Shown: piece after piece, positions 1 to 9,131 of the stretch
Position numbering within the stretch: position 1 is the stretch's first letter
Layout: every line of letters starts with the position of its first letter
NCBI GenBank assembly: GCA_964017145.1
Contig: CAXHKQ010000113.1
Coordinates: 1 to 21,891 of the forward strand
DNA from: Agrocybe praecox
Lineage: Eukaryota; Basidiomycota; Agaricomycetes; Agaricales; Agrocybaceae
Length of the DNA stretch: 21,891 bases
Reading direction: 5' to 3'
Made by a program: the position numbers and the translations under genes
The notes under the pieces: model-generated
Told to the model about the DNA's origin: nothing
Seen by the model: only the letters and a program-made list of their open reading frames with translations
The model's database searches: none

Positions 1-884
1 ATTCGTGTCCGCGATTGCAGTTAATCGTAGCGTAGAGAATTTGCGAGTTCCGCGGTCGAACGTGCGAAATCCGTCGCGTTATCAATCGAATATGTTCTAT
101 ACAGTGCCGTACTGCGGCCATCGGTCATCGTTCTGGCGTGTATGCGGCGGTGTGTCTACTAGAGTGGGTCGAAATATAGTTTTTTTGACATGTTAAATGT
201 CTATGGTCTTGGTATGGGGGGTACAAATTCAGATCGAGTTCACATCGAGCTTGTTGAACCGAGGTGAACATAGAGATTGCATGGCAAAAAATGTGCACTC
301 TTGAATAATTAATATCTCTATTATTGATAATCCGATTTTATCGGACTTTGTCGAAATTGATACTTCAATACACAGTGTATCTTGTGATAGTAATCACTGA
401 ATTTTAGGCGTTCACCTGAGGCTGTAATCTGGGAACTTGTTTTCCGCACAATAACAACAAGTGACCAACAACAACGACTTCAATCAATGCTCGAAAGTGT
501 TTGAGTTTCTTTTGATCGGATGAGTTGGTGAATTTCGTGGAATTCACAATTATCTTCAAAACAATTCCTTTCTCTTTAGGGTGTGTGAGATATGATACCC
601 TTGATCATTTTTTTTTACCATGAACAAAACATTCAAGCATTTTGATCAGATGTTGATGAGCGCTGAGCGAATATGCAGAACCGAAAAGCGAAACAGTCTT
701 CGGATTCATAGGATTCGGTTCTCCGAAACTCACTGACTCAAGATATCGTCATCTTATAGATAAAGGCAAAAGAAGATCATAATTTCTAGTTTCTATCTTG
801 TTTTAGAACATAGACATTCCTTATGATACTCTGTGGTCGCTAAACAAGAGTAGTGAGTAGTGATTTTCTTCAAACATTGATCCA
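1..884. other. Upstream or 5'-leader DNA without a recognisable gene
   Basis: No reading frame here resembles a protein. The first 200 bases are CpG-richer than what follows and contain a 63-codon open frame that opens with GTG, not ATG. This part could be a 5' untranslated exon of the kinase gene, but I see no decisive splice donor; GAG|GTGAAC near 264 is one possibility. The rest, to about 884, is AT-rich and I see no repeats or genes in it. Confidence 0.4.
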
Positions 885-926
885 ATGAGAGCAATTCACA
901 GGTTTTTAAACAATGTTGAAAGTTAC

Positions 927-1164
927 AATGTTGCTCCTACTACCCGTACGCGAAAGAAAACGAAAAACAATAACATGAATGTCAATAACGAGGTGTGAGC
1001 TTGCCCGCTTCATTTAAAAATAACAAGCTGGTTTGAGGTGCATTTTTTGTAGCTTGTTCAATCAAAGAATTAGCATGACAAAGAACGAGAACGAACATTG
1101 TTATTGACATCCATGCTATCACTCTTACTCTAACTTACGCGTACGGGTAGTCGGTGCAACATTC
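927..1164. repeat. Inverted-repeat module A (MITE or foldback relic)
   Basis: The left arm, about 927-989, matches the reverse complement of the right arm, about 1100-1164. The core ACTACCCGTACGCG at 939-952 is matched perfectly over 14 bases by 1138-1151. The inner stretch at 970-989 matches the complement of 1100-1119 at about 18 of 20 bases. An inner inverted pair, AACAAGCT near 1022 and AGCTTGTT near 1051, sits in the loop. The layout fits a short non-autonomous DNA transposon or foldback element. No family was identified. Confidence 0.7.
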
Positions 1165-1302
1165 CCCTTGATGCTCAGAATTGTCAAACAACTAAAAAGA
1201 TCATTATTACGAGATGCATGTGTGTTAGGGTAATAACGGGCGAAAATGTAAATATGTTGATCGTTATGTTGCTTGACAAATCTGAGCATCAAAGAGGATT
1301 GT
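1159..1302. repeat. Inverted-repeat module B, adjoining module A
   Basis: The stretch at about 1159-1194 is matched by the reverse complement of about 1266-1302, both holding the core TTGATGCTCAGA. The arms are about 36 bases with a few mismatches, around a loop of about 70 bases that has its own TTATTAC/GTAATAA pair. Its left arm starts where the right arm of module A ends, so the two hairpins lie back to back. It is probably a nested or composite transposon relic. Confidence 0.65.
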
Positions 1303-1320
1303 AAATTTCAATAATCACCC

Positions 1321-1672
1321 GTGTTCTATTCGCAAACGTTTCTTTGTTGTCCATTTAACAGTTGACCGGCGAAAAATGTTTTGTGGTGGTCTTGTGGATG
1401 TACAATCAATTTGAATTTGTCTTGCGCGATTTGTATGTGATTTTGAACTGTTATAAAAAAAATATATATCTGGCCCATATATTTTGCATGTGTCTTCTGT
1501 TCGCAAACGTTTCATTCTTGTCCATGTAGAACAGTTGACTGGCGATAAATATCTTGTGGTGGTCTTGTGCATGTACAATCGATTTGAATTTGTCTTGCGC
1601 GATTTGTATGTGATTTTCAATTTTTATACCCCGAAATCTTGCCCATATATTGTGCATGTGTCTTCGCTACAC
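1321..1672. repeat. Two-copy tandem duplication, 171-bp period
   Basis: The motif TTCGCAAACGTTTC begins at 1329 and again at 1500. Between them most of the unit is conserved, including CTTGTGGTGGTCTTGT-like and TTGCGCGATTTGTATGTGAT stretches, with roughly 80 to 85 percent identity by eye. The second copy ends near 1672. Short open frames across it on both strands are by-products of the duplication and do not look like a protein family. Confidence 0.8.
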
Positions 1673-1739
1673 GCATTTCGTCAGTTGTGAAGAAAATGAC
1701 AAGATCTTGCGCGTACAGAATATGGGTGATTGTTTAAAA

Positions 1740-1890
1740 AAACGAGAATTAAACCCAATGTGGCCTAGGCTTGCTCTTTGGAGTGGCCCACATAGCCACT
1801 GGAAAACCCGAAACCAATTATGAAGGATTATGTAAGGGGCGGCCAAGTCCCTTAACGGTTTGTAGTACCGATAAGCAAGCAATCAAGTTA
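1740..1890. other. Short stretch with competing hairpins, possible repeat relic
   Basis: This block differs from its AT-rich surroundings. TGTGGCC at 1759-1765 can pair with GGCCCACA at 1785-1792 (one bulge). AGTGGC at 1782-1787 can pair with GCCACT at 1795-1800 around a 7-base loop. The two hairpins share bases and exclude each other. Further right, TAAGGG-type and CCCTTA-type ends flank GCGGCC. It may be a fragment of a repeat; I do not recognise the family. Confidence 0.3.
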
Positions 1891-1996
1891 GGCTCGATCG
1901 TTCAGATGGAAACGTCGTCATTTTGACCCACTCTACTGCGTACGTGTTATATTACGAGTTAGCATGCGTGTGCCTGATGAATAAGTGTGCGTCCGA

Positions 1997-2173
1997 ATGG
2001 CGAATAAAATGCAATCAATTCGCTGCGCTGCGGCGCCGACGCCGCCGCTCGCAGTTGAACGCCCCCTTCTCGTCGTCGCCACACACATTATAAAACATTC
2101 AATGCAAAACCGACGAATGCATAAGCACTCAACTGTACACAGCTCACACATCCACATGCCCGCCCAATACTAA
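1997..2173 (+). promoter_or_regulatory. Upstream ORF 1 in presumed 5' leader
   Basis: This ATG-initiated frame of 58 codons plus a stop ends 218 bases before the kinase start. Its peptide (MANKMQSIRCAAAP...) has no recognisable domain, and a second in-frame ATG lies at 2102. If the region is transcribed as leader it would be expected to lower initiation at the main ATG. It could equally be chance. Confidence 0.3.
2089..2095 (+). promoter_or_regulatory. TATA-like box upstream of the kinase ORF
   Basis: TATAAAA lies about 300 bases before the kinase ATG, just after a GC-rich CGTCGTCGCC stretch. I see no good arthropod initiator (TCAKTY) 25 to 35 bases downstream, so this is only a candidate core promoter element. 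Confidence 0.2.
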
Positions 2174-2233
2174 AATCCAATTCGATATTACCACACACCA
2201 AACTCACACAGTGCGCATCCGCATCCGTCATCC

Positions 2234-2239
2234 ATGTAG
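2234..2239 (+). promoter_or_regulatory. Minimal start-stop uORF (ATG-TAG)
   Basis: The hexamer ATGTAG places a start codon directly before a stop, 153 bases upstream of the kinase ATG. Start-stop elements are known to pause ribosomes and reduce downstream translation. Whether this lies in the mature leader is not shown. Confidence 0.3.
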
Positions 2240-2292
2240 CCGACAACCGACAACGACAACGACCAGCCCCCGACAGGTGCCATCCGCCACAA

Positions 2293-2334
2293 ATGACCCG
2301 CCGTTGGCTCCCCAATCAGCCGCCCTCCAGCTGA
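2293..2334 (+). promoter_or_regulatory. Upstream ORF 3, in frame with the kinase ORF
   Basis: ATG at 2293 opens 13 codons ended by TGA at 2332-2334, in the same frame as the kinase. This stop is the evidence that the kinase frame cannot extend further upstream on unspliced sequence, so the ATG at 2392 is the first usable start in this exon. Confidence 0.35.
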
Positions 2335-2391
2335 GCTCCACCCCCAACCAGGCCAGACCAATCTGCCGAGATCTGCCATTGGCCGAGGAGA

Positions 2392-4554
2392 ATGTTAAAA
2401 CAAACTACCGCGGCGGCCTCACCAGCTTCCGCCACCACCAGCAGCAGCAGCCATCAACAGCAGCCGCCCCAACACCACCATCTCGTCTCTCCGCCCACCA
2501 TCCAGGCGCCAGCCGCTGCCGCAGCCGCTGCCCGTCTCGCCCTCCCCGTCGGCGAGATCATCCAGCGATCCGCCCAAGCGGCCTCCTCCGGCCACCCGTC
2601 GGCCAACGCCGCCGCCGTCGCGAGCCTCATCAAGTCGAGCAGCAGCACCAACATCCGGAACGCGGCAGCCGTCGCCGCAGCCGCGCTAGCGGACTCCTCA
2701 ACTTCCGGTCCATCGGCAGCTTCCTTTCTCCTAGGCCAGTCCGCTGCGGGTCTCGTGCACGCCCAACCGGCCGCCGTGCGCCGGGCGACCACCACCACCA
2801 CGCACCAGGACCACTCGGTCGGTTCGCTGCCGCTGCACACCAGCTGCTATCCGAGCTACTTCCCGAACAGCGGTCCGGCGTCGGCGACGGGAACTCCAGC
2901 TTCCGCCAGTTCTGCCACACTGAGCAGCGCCCTGCAATGCAATCTGCCGCACCTGTTCCAGCCACGACAAGTCGGGGGCGTGGCGCCACTGGCGAGTAGC
3001 CAGCAGCAGCAGCAGCAATCGACGACCATCGGAAGAAGCCAACACATCAGTGCCGCCGCTCCTCCGCCAGTCAAGCAGCAGCAGCAGCAGCAGCAGCAAT
3101 ACCACACCAACGGCTCCGCCTCCAATGGCCTCCATCGAGTGACTGCTGCCACCTCAACCGCCACCGCCGCTCTGTCCGCCTCCTCCTCCTCATCGAACAG
3201 CTCGTCGCTGATCAATCTGAGCTCTGGACCTCCGCAACCGCTGCCGCCCAAGTCGCAGCTGCAGCAGCTCCAGCAGCAGCAGCAACAACAACAACAACAG
3301 CAACAACAAAGCAAAGCGGGCGTCAGCCAGTACGTCTGCCAGCGGCCGTGTCGCAACCACCATCACAACCACCATCACAGCCAGCAGCAGGCCGCCCATG
3401 AGATGCTCGTCACTTCGGGCAACACTCACCAGCTCCAGCAGCAGCAGCAGCAGCAGCAGTCCTCCTCCGGCGCCTCGTCCTCTTCCTCGAGAACCTCAAC
3501 GAACCACCAGCAGCCGCACCATTCCCAGCACGACCACCTCAAACCGAAACCATCAAACCCCAATCCGGTGGTGCCTCCGCCAACCGCGCAGCGTTACTAC
3601 GTGCCCGGATCCGGATACGTCGTGCAGGCCTCTGCCGCTTCTGACCCCAAATCCAGCTCCCAGCTGGCGTCCGGAGCAAAGCGCGCCCAACCGCCGCCAC
3701 CTTCGCACCAAATGGAGGCCAGCGCGGGCGCCACCAGCGCCGCCGATCTGCCGCGCATCGAGCCGACGGCCATCCCTTCGTCGTCGGCCCAACATCATCC
3801 GAGCACGACCTCAGCTTCCGCGGTGCCGGTCAGCGCCGCCGAGGCGGCCGCCTCGCATCGCAGCATCTGCATGAGCAGCGAGATGAAGCGCAGCAACGGC
3901 GACCGGCCGTCGCCGCTCGTGGCGTCGCCGAGGCGAGTGCTCGAGATGTACGCGGCGAAGCTGACGCCGTACGAGCACCACGAGATCTTCAAGTATCCGC
4001 AGATCTACTTCATTGGGGCGTCGGCGAAGAAGCGACCGGGGCTGGTGGGTCCGAACAATTCGGACTATGACAATGAGCACGGGTCGTACATTCATATACA
4101 GAACGATCATGTGGCGTACCGGTATGAGGTGCTGCAGATCATTGGCAAGGGTTCGTTTGGGCAGGTGGTGAAGGCGTACGATCACAAAACGCACGAGCAT
4201 GTGGCACTGAAGATGGTGCGGAACGAGAAGAGGTTTTACAGGCAGGCGCATGAGGAGATACGGATTTTGCAGCATTTGCGGAAGCATGACAAGGACAATG
4301 CGATGAATATCATTCATATGTATGATTATTTTACGTTCCGGAATCACATGTGCATTACGTTCGAGATACTGTCGATTAATCTGTACGAGCTGATCAGGCG
4401 GAACAAGTTTCACGGGTTCAGTTTGCAGTTGGTGCGGAAGTTTGCGCACTCGCTGCTGCAGTGCTTGGACGCGCTGTCGAAGAACAAGATCATCCACTGT
4501 GATATGAAGCCGGAGAATGTGATGCTGAAGCAGCAGGGCCGGTCGGGCATTAAG
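2392..4554 (+). CDS. smi35A: Class II DYRK kinase (DYRK2/smi35A-like), coding exon 1, residues 1-721
   Basis: Dual-specificity Tyr-regulated kinase that autophosphorylates on Tyr and phosphorylates substrates on Ser/Thr. Residues 1 to about 510 are low complexity, rich in Ala, Ser, Gln, Pro and His, with Gln runs at 204-209, 229-236 and 294-306. The class II DYRK N-terminal homology follows ([18 protein letters not shown] from 516; [15 protein letters not shown]). The kinase domain starts near 578. Visible elements are the Gly-rich loop GKGSFGQV (585-592), ATP-anchoring Lys607 (VALKMV), probable helix-C Glu622 and catalytic loop HCDMKPEN with Asp704. HCDM, rather than the common HCDL, is a conservative change. 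The start follows an in-frame TGA at 2332 and has A at -3. An upstream exon could still change the N-terminus. The exon ends at AAG|GTAAAG in phase 0. Class II DYRK identity is near certain; smi35A rather than the sister gene Dyrk3 is inferred. Confidence 0.93.
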
Positions 4555-4560
4555 GTAAAG
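4555..4560 (+). promoter_or_regulatory. 5' splice site of the kinase intron
   Basis: GTAAAG follows ...GGCATTAAG, giving AAG|GTAAAG. Splicing here joins K721 of GRSGIK directly to V722 of VIDFGSS, the exact order in DYRK2 kinases. A second GT (AAAG|GTGAAG) lies 6 bases downstream at 4561 and would insert Val-Lys in frame. Confidence 0.9.
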
Positions 4561-4574
4561 GTGAAGAAAAAAAA

Positions 4575-5942
4575 ATGATAACACATGGATATGTAATTAG
4601 GTTGGATGTTCGTGTTGAGTTGTTGTGTGTGTGCATGCGTTTGCAGTTTGAAGTTAGATATTGTAGTTTTTGGATTTTGTAAATTCGTATGAACATTATC
4701 ATGAACATGGTACCATCATTTTTCCTATAATTGTATTTTGTGTATGTAGCAGATATTTTGCTCATAGTTGATCTTCTAATCTTGCTCGGACGTGGCGCCG
4801 TCCACAAATGTTTCTACAAAGTTATTTGTAAGTTCGGAAGATCTTTAGAAAATTTAAAACAAAATTTGCCATCGTAAAAACAAGACCGTCATCAGCAGAA
4901 AAATCGATTCTTCTCGTTAACATTGACAATATAATCAGACTAGGGCGCTTTTTCTCGTACGCAAAGTAGAATGAATTTCGAAATGCAAATGATCTCTTCG
5001 CTTTGCAAATTCGCAAATTTGTTTAGATTGTTCGAAGAACTTTCCTAAGATGCCAAAATGATTGTTGATTTCGTAAGAATAAAAACTCATTCGGTGCGAT
5101 AAACGGTTATTCAGATTTCCATGCGATTTCAAAGCACGCGAAAAACACATTTTAGAGATCAACACGATTGTCACGCTTATATAGCAGTAGGACTGGAAAA
5201 TGTGTATCGTTTGGCAGTAAAACATACATTTGTGTTGAAATTATCTTTGAATAGACAACATAGTTTCATTGAAGGACGATACACCGAAAATGACCATCTC
5301 ACAACTTTACAATGCCATATAAAACGTTTACTTTTGTGCCTTAATAACTTTTTCATCGGTGCTAAGGCTCTACATTGCGAGCATTCCTTAGAGGTCTGGG
5401 TCTGAAGACATAAAATATTAACTAAGAGTCAAATCCGGATAATACCGTAAAGGGGGTGCAATTCATAGCTGTTTCTTCGATTTTGGTCATAACAACTTTA
5501 TCTTTATATTGGATGATTTTGAGTTCGCGCAACAGACATTTTACTAAGAGCTTTCGCATGACCAAGAACATATTCCAGAAATGTCCAAACATGTTTTATA
5601 TATCTCTAGGGTATCAGCAATATCCATCAAGCGTGCTTGTCAATATCCCGAAAATATGTTGTGTTTTTTTTATGTTTTCGTCGGCAATTGCAACATTTCA
5701 GCGTCTAGAGTGCGCATTAACCTTTGTGACCAAATGGCCAGTACATAATAAAATAAAAAAAATTGCGAATATTTTTTCGGCTCGGGCGAAAACGAGATAA
5801 CACTTTCTGGTCAAGTTTTGGCTTTGGCCGCAAATTTTTTTTCACTAGTAAACAGTGCTTTCACAAGGACATCAAATACGCCGATACCAATTCCATTGCA
5901 ATAACAAAATTGGCTGTAATCAAATTTAAATATCCAACGTTA
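4575..5942. other. AT-rich intron DNA without recognisable features
   Basis: Short frames on both strands here have no domain-like composition. I see no strong repeats, RNA genes or splice-bounded exons. A small GGACG/CGTCC hairpin near 4787-4802 is the only structure noted. Confidence 0.5.
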
Positions 5943-6399
5943 ATTTCAATTCAATTTGTTTATTGGGGTTCATCTGTACAAATATGCCATGGCATAAGTA
6001 CAGAAGGAGTAATATTGGCAGGTTCGTTACAGGTTCACTCCTTGGTTAGTCCGGAGTGAGGGACGCACAATGTGAGTTGTATAACATATCAGATTTTTAT
6101 CACGAGGTGCAGCAAACATGAGTAGGTTCTATGTCATATATATAGTGTACAATTTTAGATGATAATACTGGATAATTCGAGTGGTAATGCTGGATATGTC
6201 ATAGAGAACAAGGCAGGATACTAGTGCATTGTAACAGCAGTCCTGGATATTCGATTTTGCTGACGCGGCGTACTGCTTCAACATTGGAACGCTTGAAGAT
6301 TGTGCCGAGTGTTCGTGATTCGAGACCGTGATCTGGGTTGAGTTGGAGAACTGGTTTAGTATTACTGTGGTAGGTTGCAGAGAATTAACTTAACATAAC

Positions 6400-6810
6400 A
6401 TATATCAGTATAGATCAAGCGGTATAGATTTGGTTGTACAGTACGTGACGAATATCAGTATAGATCATACAGTATAGATTTTGGACGTTCGATAAACAGA
6501 TATCAGTATAGATCACACAGTATAGTTCATTTGTTAATTTGTATGAATAAAGTCAGATATTCATAGTTAGTTTCAGTATAGATCAACAGTATAGGTTTCC
6601 GGTGGACGCAACAGACATAGATTTGGTTGTACAGTACGTTACGAATATCAGTATAGATCATATGGTATAGCTTTTGGACGTTCGGTAGGCAGATATCAGT
6701 ATAGATCACACAGTATAGTTCATTTGTTAATTTGTGTGAATAAAGTCATATATTCATAGTTAGTTTCAGTATAGATCAACAGTATAGGTTTCCGGTGGAC
6801 GCTTCAGACA
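6400..6810. repeat. Minisatellite with 193-bp higher-order period
   Basis: Two copies (6425-6617 and 6618-6810) start at TAGATTTGGTTGTACAGTAC. The 13-mer TCAGTATAGATCA occurs seven times, at 6405, 6455, 6503, 6573, 6648, 6696 and 6766. The last three are exactly 193 bases from their partners. Most copies of the 13-mer are followed after 0 to 3 bases by AGTATAG. It lies between the LINE coding remnant and the LINE 3' end, so it belongs to, or arose in, the LINE 3' untranslated region. Confidence 0.9.
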
Positions 6811-6847
6811 TAGAATAATAGCTTAGTGAATTTGACTTAGCCAATTA

Positions 6848-7303
6848 TCACACAATAATCAGTGAATTGTGTTGATTTTCATTTAAGAAACTAGTGCATA
6901 CCTTTCGGAACGCTTTAAGGGTCCTAATTTTACGTGATTCTACAGGGAGAGCATTCCACAGTTTCACTCCACGGATGTAGAGCATTCCATCAAGTTTATT
7001 TTTACGGCTTCTTGGAACATTGAGTCTTAGAGTCCTTTGTGACAGCGAGTGTGCAAGTCTAATTGCAAGGTATTGGGGGGAGCCATATCTGACCATTTTA
7101 AATATCATGCAACAGGCTTCAACATCCAAGTAGGTACGGAGGCCACAACCAACTAGAAGATGGGCGTGACCAGATGTACCTCTCAGACGATTGAGTCCAA
7201 ATGCGAATCTAATACATGCATTAAAGGCCTTTTCCAGTTTTTTCAGTAGAGCTTTCGACATCCCGAGGAAGACTGGTGATGCATAAGAGAGAATTGGGAA
7301 CAC
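6848..7303 (-). pseudogene. LINE reverse transcriptase C-terminal remnant (about 151 aa)
   Basis: The frame opens at a non-ATG codon just after a stop (7307-7309) and ends in TGA at 6848-6850. The peptide shows the usual C-terminal segment that follows the RT palm and thumb in insect LINEs. Signatures are PILSYASPVFLG, then LEKAFNACIRFAFGLNRL, a Leu-rich H-x-L block, YGSPQYL, and a basic RGVKLWNALPVESRKI ending. The catalytic RT motif (YADD or FADD) and the endonuclease lie upstream and are missing. This is a dead fragment inside the host intron, not a host gene. Confidence 0.8.
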
Positions 7304-7362
7304 TAGTTATATTGATGTAAAATTGTGTATACTGTCCTTCAATGGAACAATGTTGATTATTC

Positions 7363-7399
7363 ACAAATAGGACACATCTTTCTGATGTGTCCTATTTGT
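7363..7399. repeat. Perfect 16-bp hairpin
   Basis: ACAAATAGGACACATC (7363-7378) and GATGTGTCCTATTTGT (7384-7399) are exact reverse complements around the loop TTTCT. A perfect 16-bp stem with a 5-base loop is very unlikely by chance in a window this size. It lies about 55 bases beyond the truncated 5' end of the LINE. It is too short for a normal miRNA precursor. It may be the tip of a decayed foldback element. Confidence 0.85.
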
Positions 7400-7949
7400 C
7401 AAACAATACGAAATCTCGAGCTCAACTGTTATGTTCAGTATATTTCATTCCGCCTTTATCAGATCTGATATCGAAAGACCTTTCTTCTCGAAGCATTTTA
7501 AAGGAAAAGTGTGGGCCCTAAATAACCTGAATTTTGTAATATCTGGAAGATCAATCTCATCTTAATATCTTTGAACAGTTGAATATATGTTTTCAAAAAA
7601 TCCCAGCAAGTGTCTTGGTATATTACTAATATTTGCGAATAAGAATGACAAAGATCAAATGACAAATTATGGCTCGTGTAGATCGGCTATTAATCGACAT
7701 AAACGCTCATTTATTTTCAGCTGATTGGACAAATTTGTTATCGAACATAAATTAGAAAGTACTCTTATTTTGCAATAGAGTTTTTGTTAATTTTGTCCAA
7801 TCATTGCACATGAACCAATCGATTGAGACCAATCCCATTTTCATGCCATCCCCACCATTTACTAGAAGTCATAAATCATCCAAACGAACGAATGAGTGCA
7901 TCTCACATATCAACCGTCAACTTATCAAGTGATTTATTACACATTTCGT
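7400..7949. other. AT-rich intron DNA with a small inverted repeat
   Basis: The only structure seen is TGATTGGACAAA (7722-7733) matched perfectly by TTTGTCCAATCA (7792-7803), spanning 82 bases. No coding frame or RNA gene is recognisable. Confidence 0.45.
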
Positions 7950-8480
7950 ACTTGCGCGCCTGCACAGACTACCGTTTTTCTTGCTCTTTCTGCGTGTTTA
8001 AAAAATGCCCATCACGCACGCATCTTGGCGTGTGTTTTTTGCGTGCAACTGCGCGCGTAAAACACAACGGAATAGACCCAGATACGGTCAACAACCTTCC
8101 GTCGTCGTCGTCGCAGTTGAACGCGCGCATTCAAGCTCACTGAGATTTTGCCGCCGCCGCCGAATTCAGCGAGCCGCAAACGCCGCCAAACTCACGTGCT
8201 CGACGCTCATTTGGCGGTCGACGTGTCTGTTTGTGTGTCTGTTCGTCTGACGCACCGCAAGCGGCAAGCACCAACTGTCGAGACTCGCTCGCTAAACTCT
8301 AACGCAAAACAAACAGAGTGCGATCGCCACGCGCGAAAAGCCGACAGTCAGACAAACTAGCCGCGCTCACGCGCTCACATTATTCATAGACGTGTGCGGG
8401 GTACATTGTTCGGGAGTCATCTGCGCGTGCGTTTTTGCATCGTCGCGCGCCCGGTTAAAAATACACACGCCGGCTCACCG
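7950..8480. promoter_or_regulatory. Intronic CpG-rich block, candidate regulatory region or alternative promoter
   Basis: This block stands out from the AT-rich intron through many CG dinucleotides, GTCGTCGTCGTCG, GCCGCCGCCGCCG and repeated CGCGC. Several overlapping open frames are a by-product of the high GC content. The 14-mer TCGCAGTTGAACGC at 8111-8124 also occurs at 2049-2062 in the presumed leader, in a similar GTCG/GCCG setting. I see no TATA box or clear initiator. An alternative first exon of the kinase or an enhancer is possible; a transcribed leader is not shown. Confidence 0.35.
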
Positions 8481-9131
8481 CGCGGCGCAAACATCTGCCC
8501 AATGTGTGTGGCTGATGTGCGGAGTCACGCCGAAATTCCCCAGTATGAGCATGAAGCTCGAGCATGCAATCACTGGGGCCGGTCGAAATTCGTGCACTAT
8601 CACACATCCATATGGACATACATTCAAAACAGAAACGGGCCACACTGGTGCTCGACGATTCAATTCACCGCCCATTGTGGTCGGTCTCCAAGCTCCTTTA
8701 TTCAGAATCACCAAGTCCCATTCATGAGCATTATGCTGGGTAATTTCAGGGTTTTAAGGTTGTGGATAATGATGTGTTGTTAATAAAATGTGTTCTTTTT
8801 CGAGCATAAAAATATCTTTCAAGTGATAGAGGATCCATTATGATTAAATTAAAAAAAAAACATTTAGGCATGCCTTCTGCTTAATTGAAATGGTCAGCGA
8901 TATGTGTGAGTTAAATTTTGTCAAGTTTGATGACTGGTTTGAATAAGAATTTGAAATCACAAAGTAGTTCGTTGATAGGATCGAAAGTATCCGAGCTATT
9001 CCAAATAAAAAAAATACTTGAATGGGGAAACAATTTGAAGATATGTTCTGTAATCAAGTATTTTCCCTCGAACTTGTGTTTGTGTTTTGTATTAGGTTTA
9101 TAGACCATTACGTTCCACTCTATCGACTTAC
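8481..9131. other. Intron DNA without recognisable features
   Basis: GC content falls from about 8700 onward. The open frames at 8394-8783 have no family resemblance. An AATAAA at about 8780 lies inside the intron and has no clear GU-rich element. Confidence 0.4.

Larger units (their letters stand above)
5943..7309 (-). mobile_element. 5'-truncated non-LTR retrotransposon (LINE), 3' end plus RT C-terminal fragment
   Basis: On the minus strand a coding remnant (about 7306 to 6848) is followed by about 900 bases of 3' untranslated sequence. The 3' end reads AATAAACAAATTGAATTG, with TTGAA-like tail repeats near 5945-5968, which is how many insect LINEs end. The 5' side is truncated, as expected for incomplete reverse transcription. 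I could not identify a clear target-site duplication. The 3' part contains the 193-bp minisatellite described separately. The clade is not certain; the Jockey/CR1/I group is likely. Confidence 0.75.

Noticed and set aside
1229..1234. TTAGGG as a telomere-like motif
   Set aside because: Only one copy, which is expected by chance.
2211..2999. 262-codon plus frame overlapping the start of the kinase exon
   Set aside because: It begins at GTG and is an alternate reading of the same GC-rich repeats; the kinase frame carries the recognisable domain.
2454..4584. Several long minus-strand frames opposite exon 1
   Set aside because: They are Leu/Cys/Val-rich shadows of CAG, CAC and GCC repeats and of the kinase codons on the other strand.
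2049..8124. Shared 14-mer TCGCAGTTGAACGC as proof of a common promoter element
   Set aside because: One 14-mer match is expected about once by chance in a window this size; kept only as weak support.
7823..8783. Frames in the CpG-rich intron block as a nested gene
   Set aside because: Overlapping frames have Arg/Cys/Ser-rich, low-information composition and no family resemblance.
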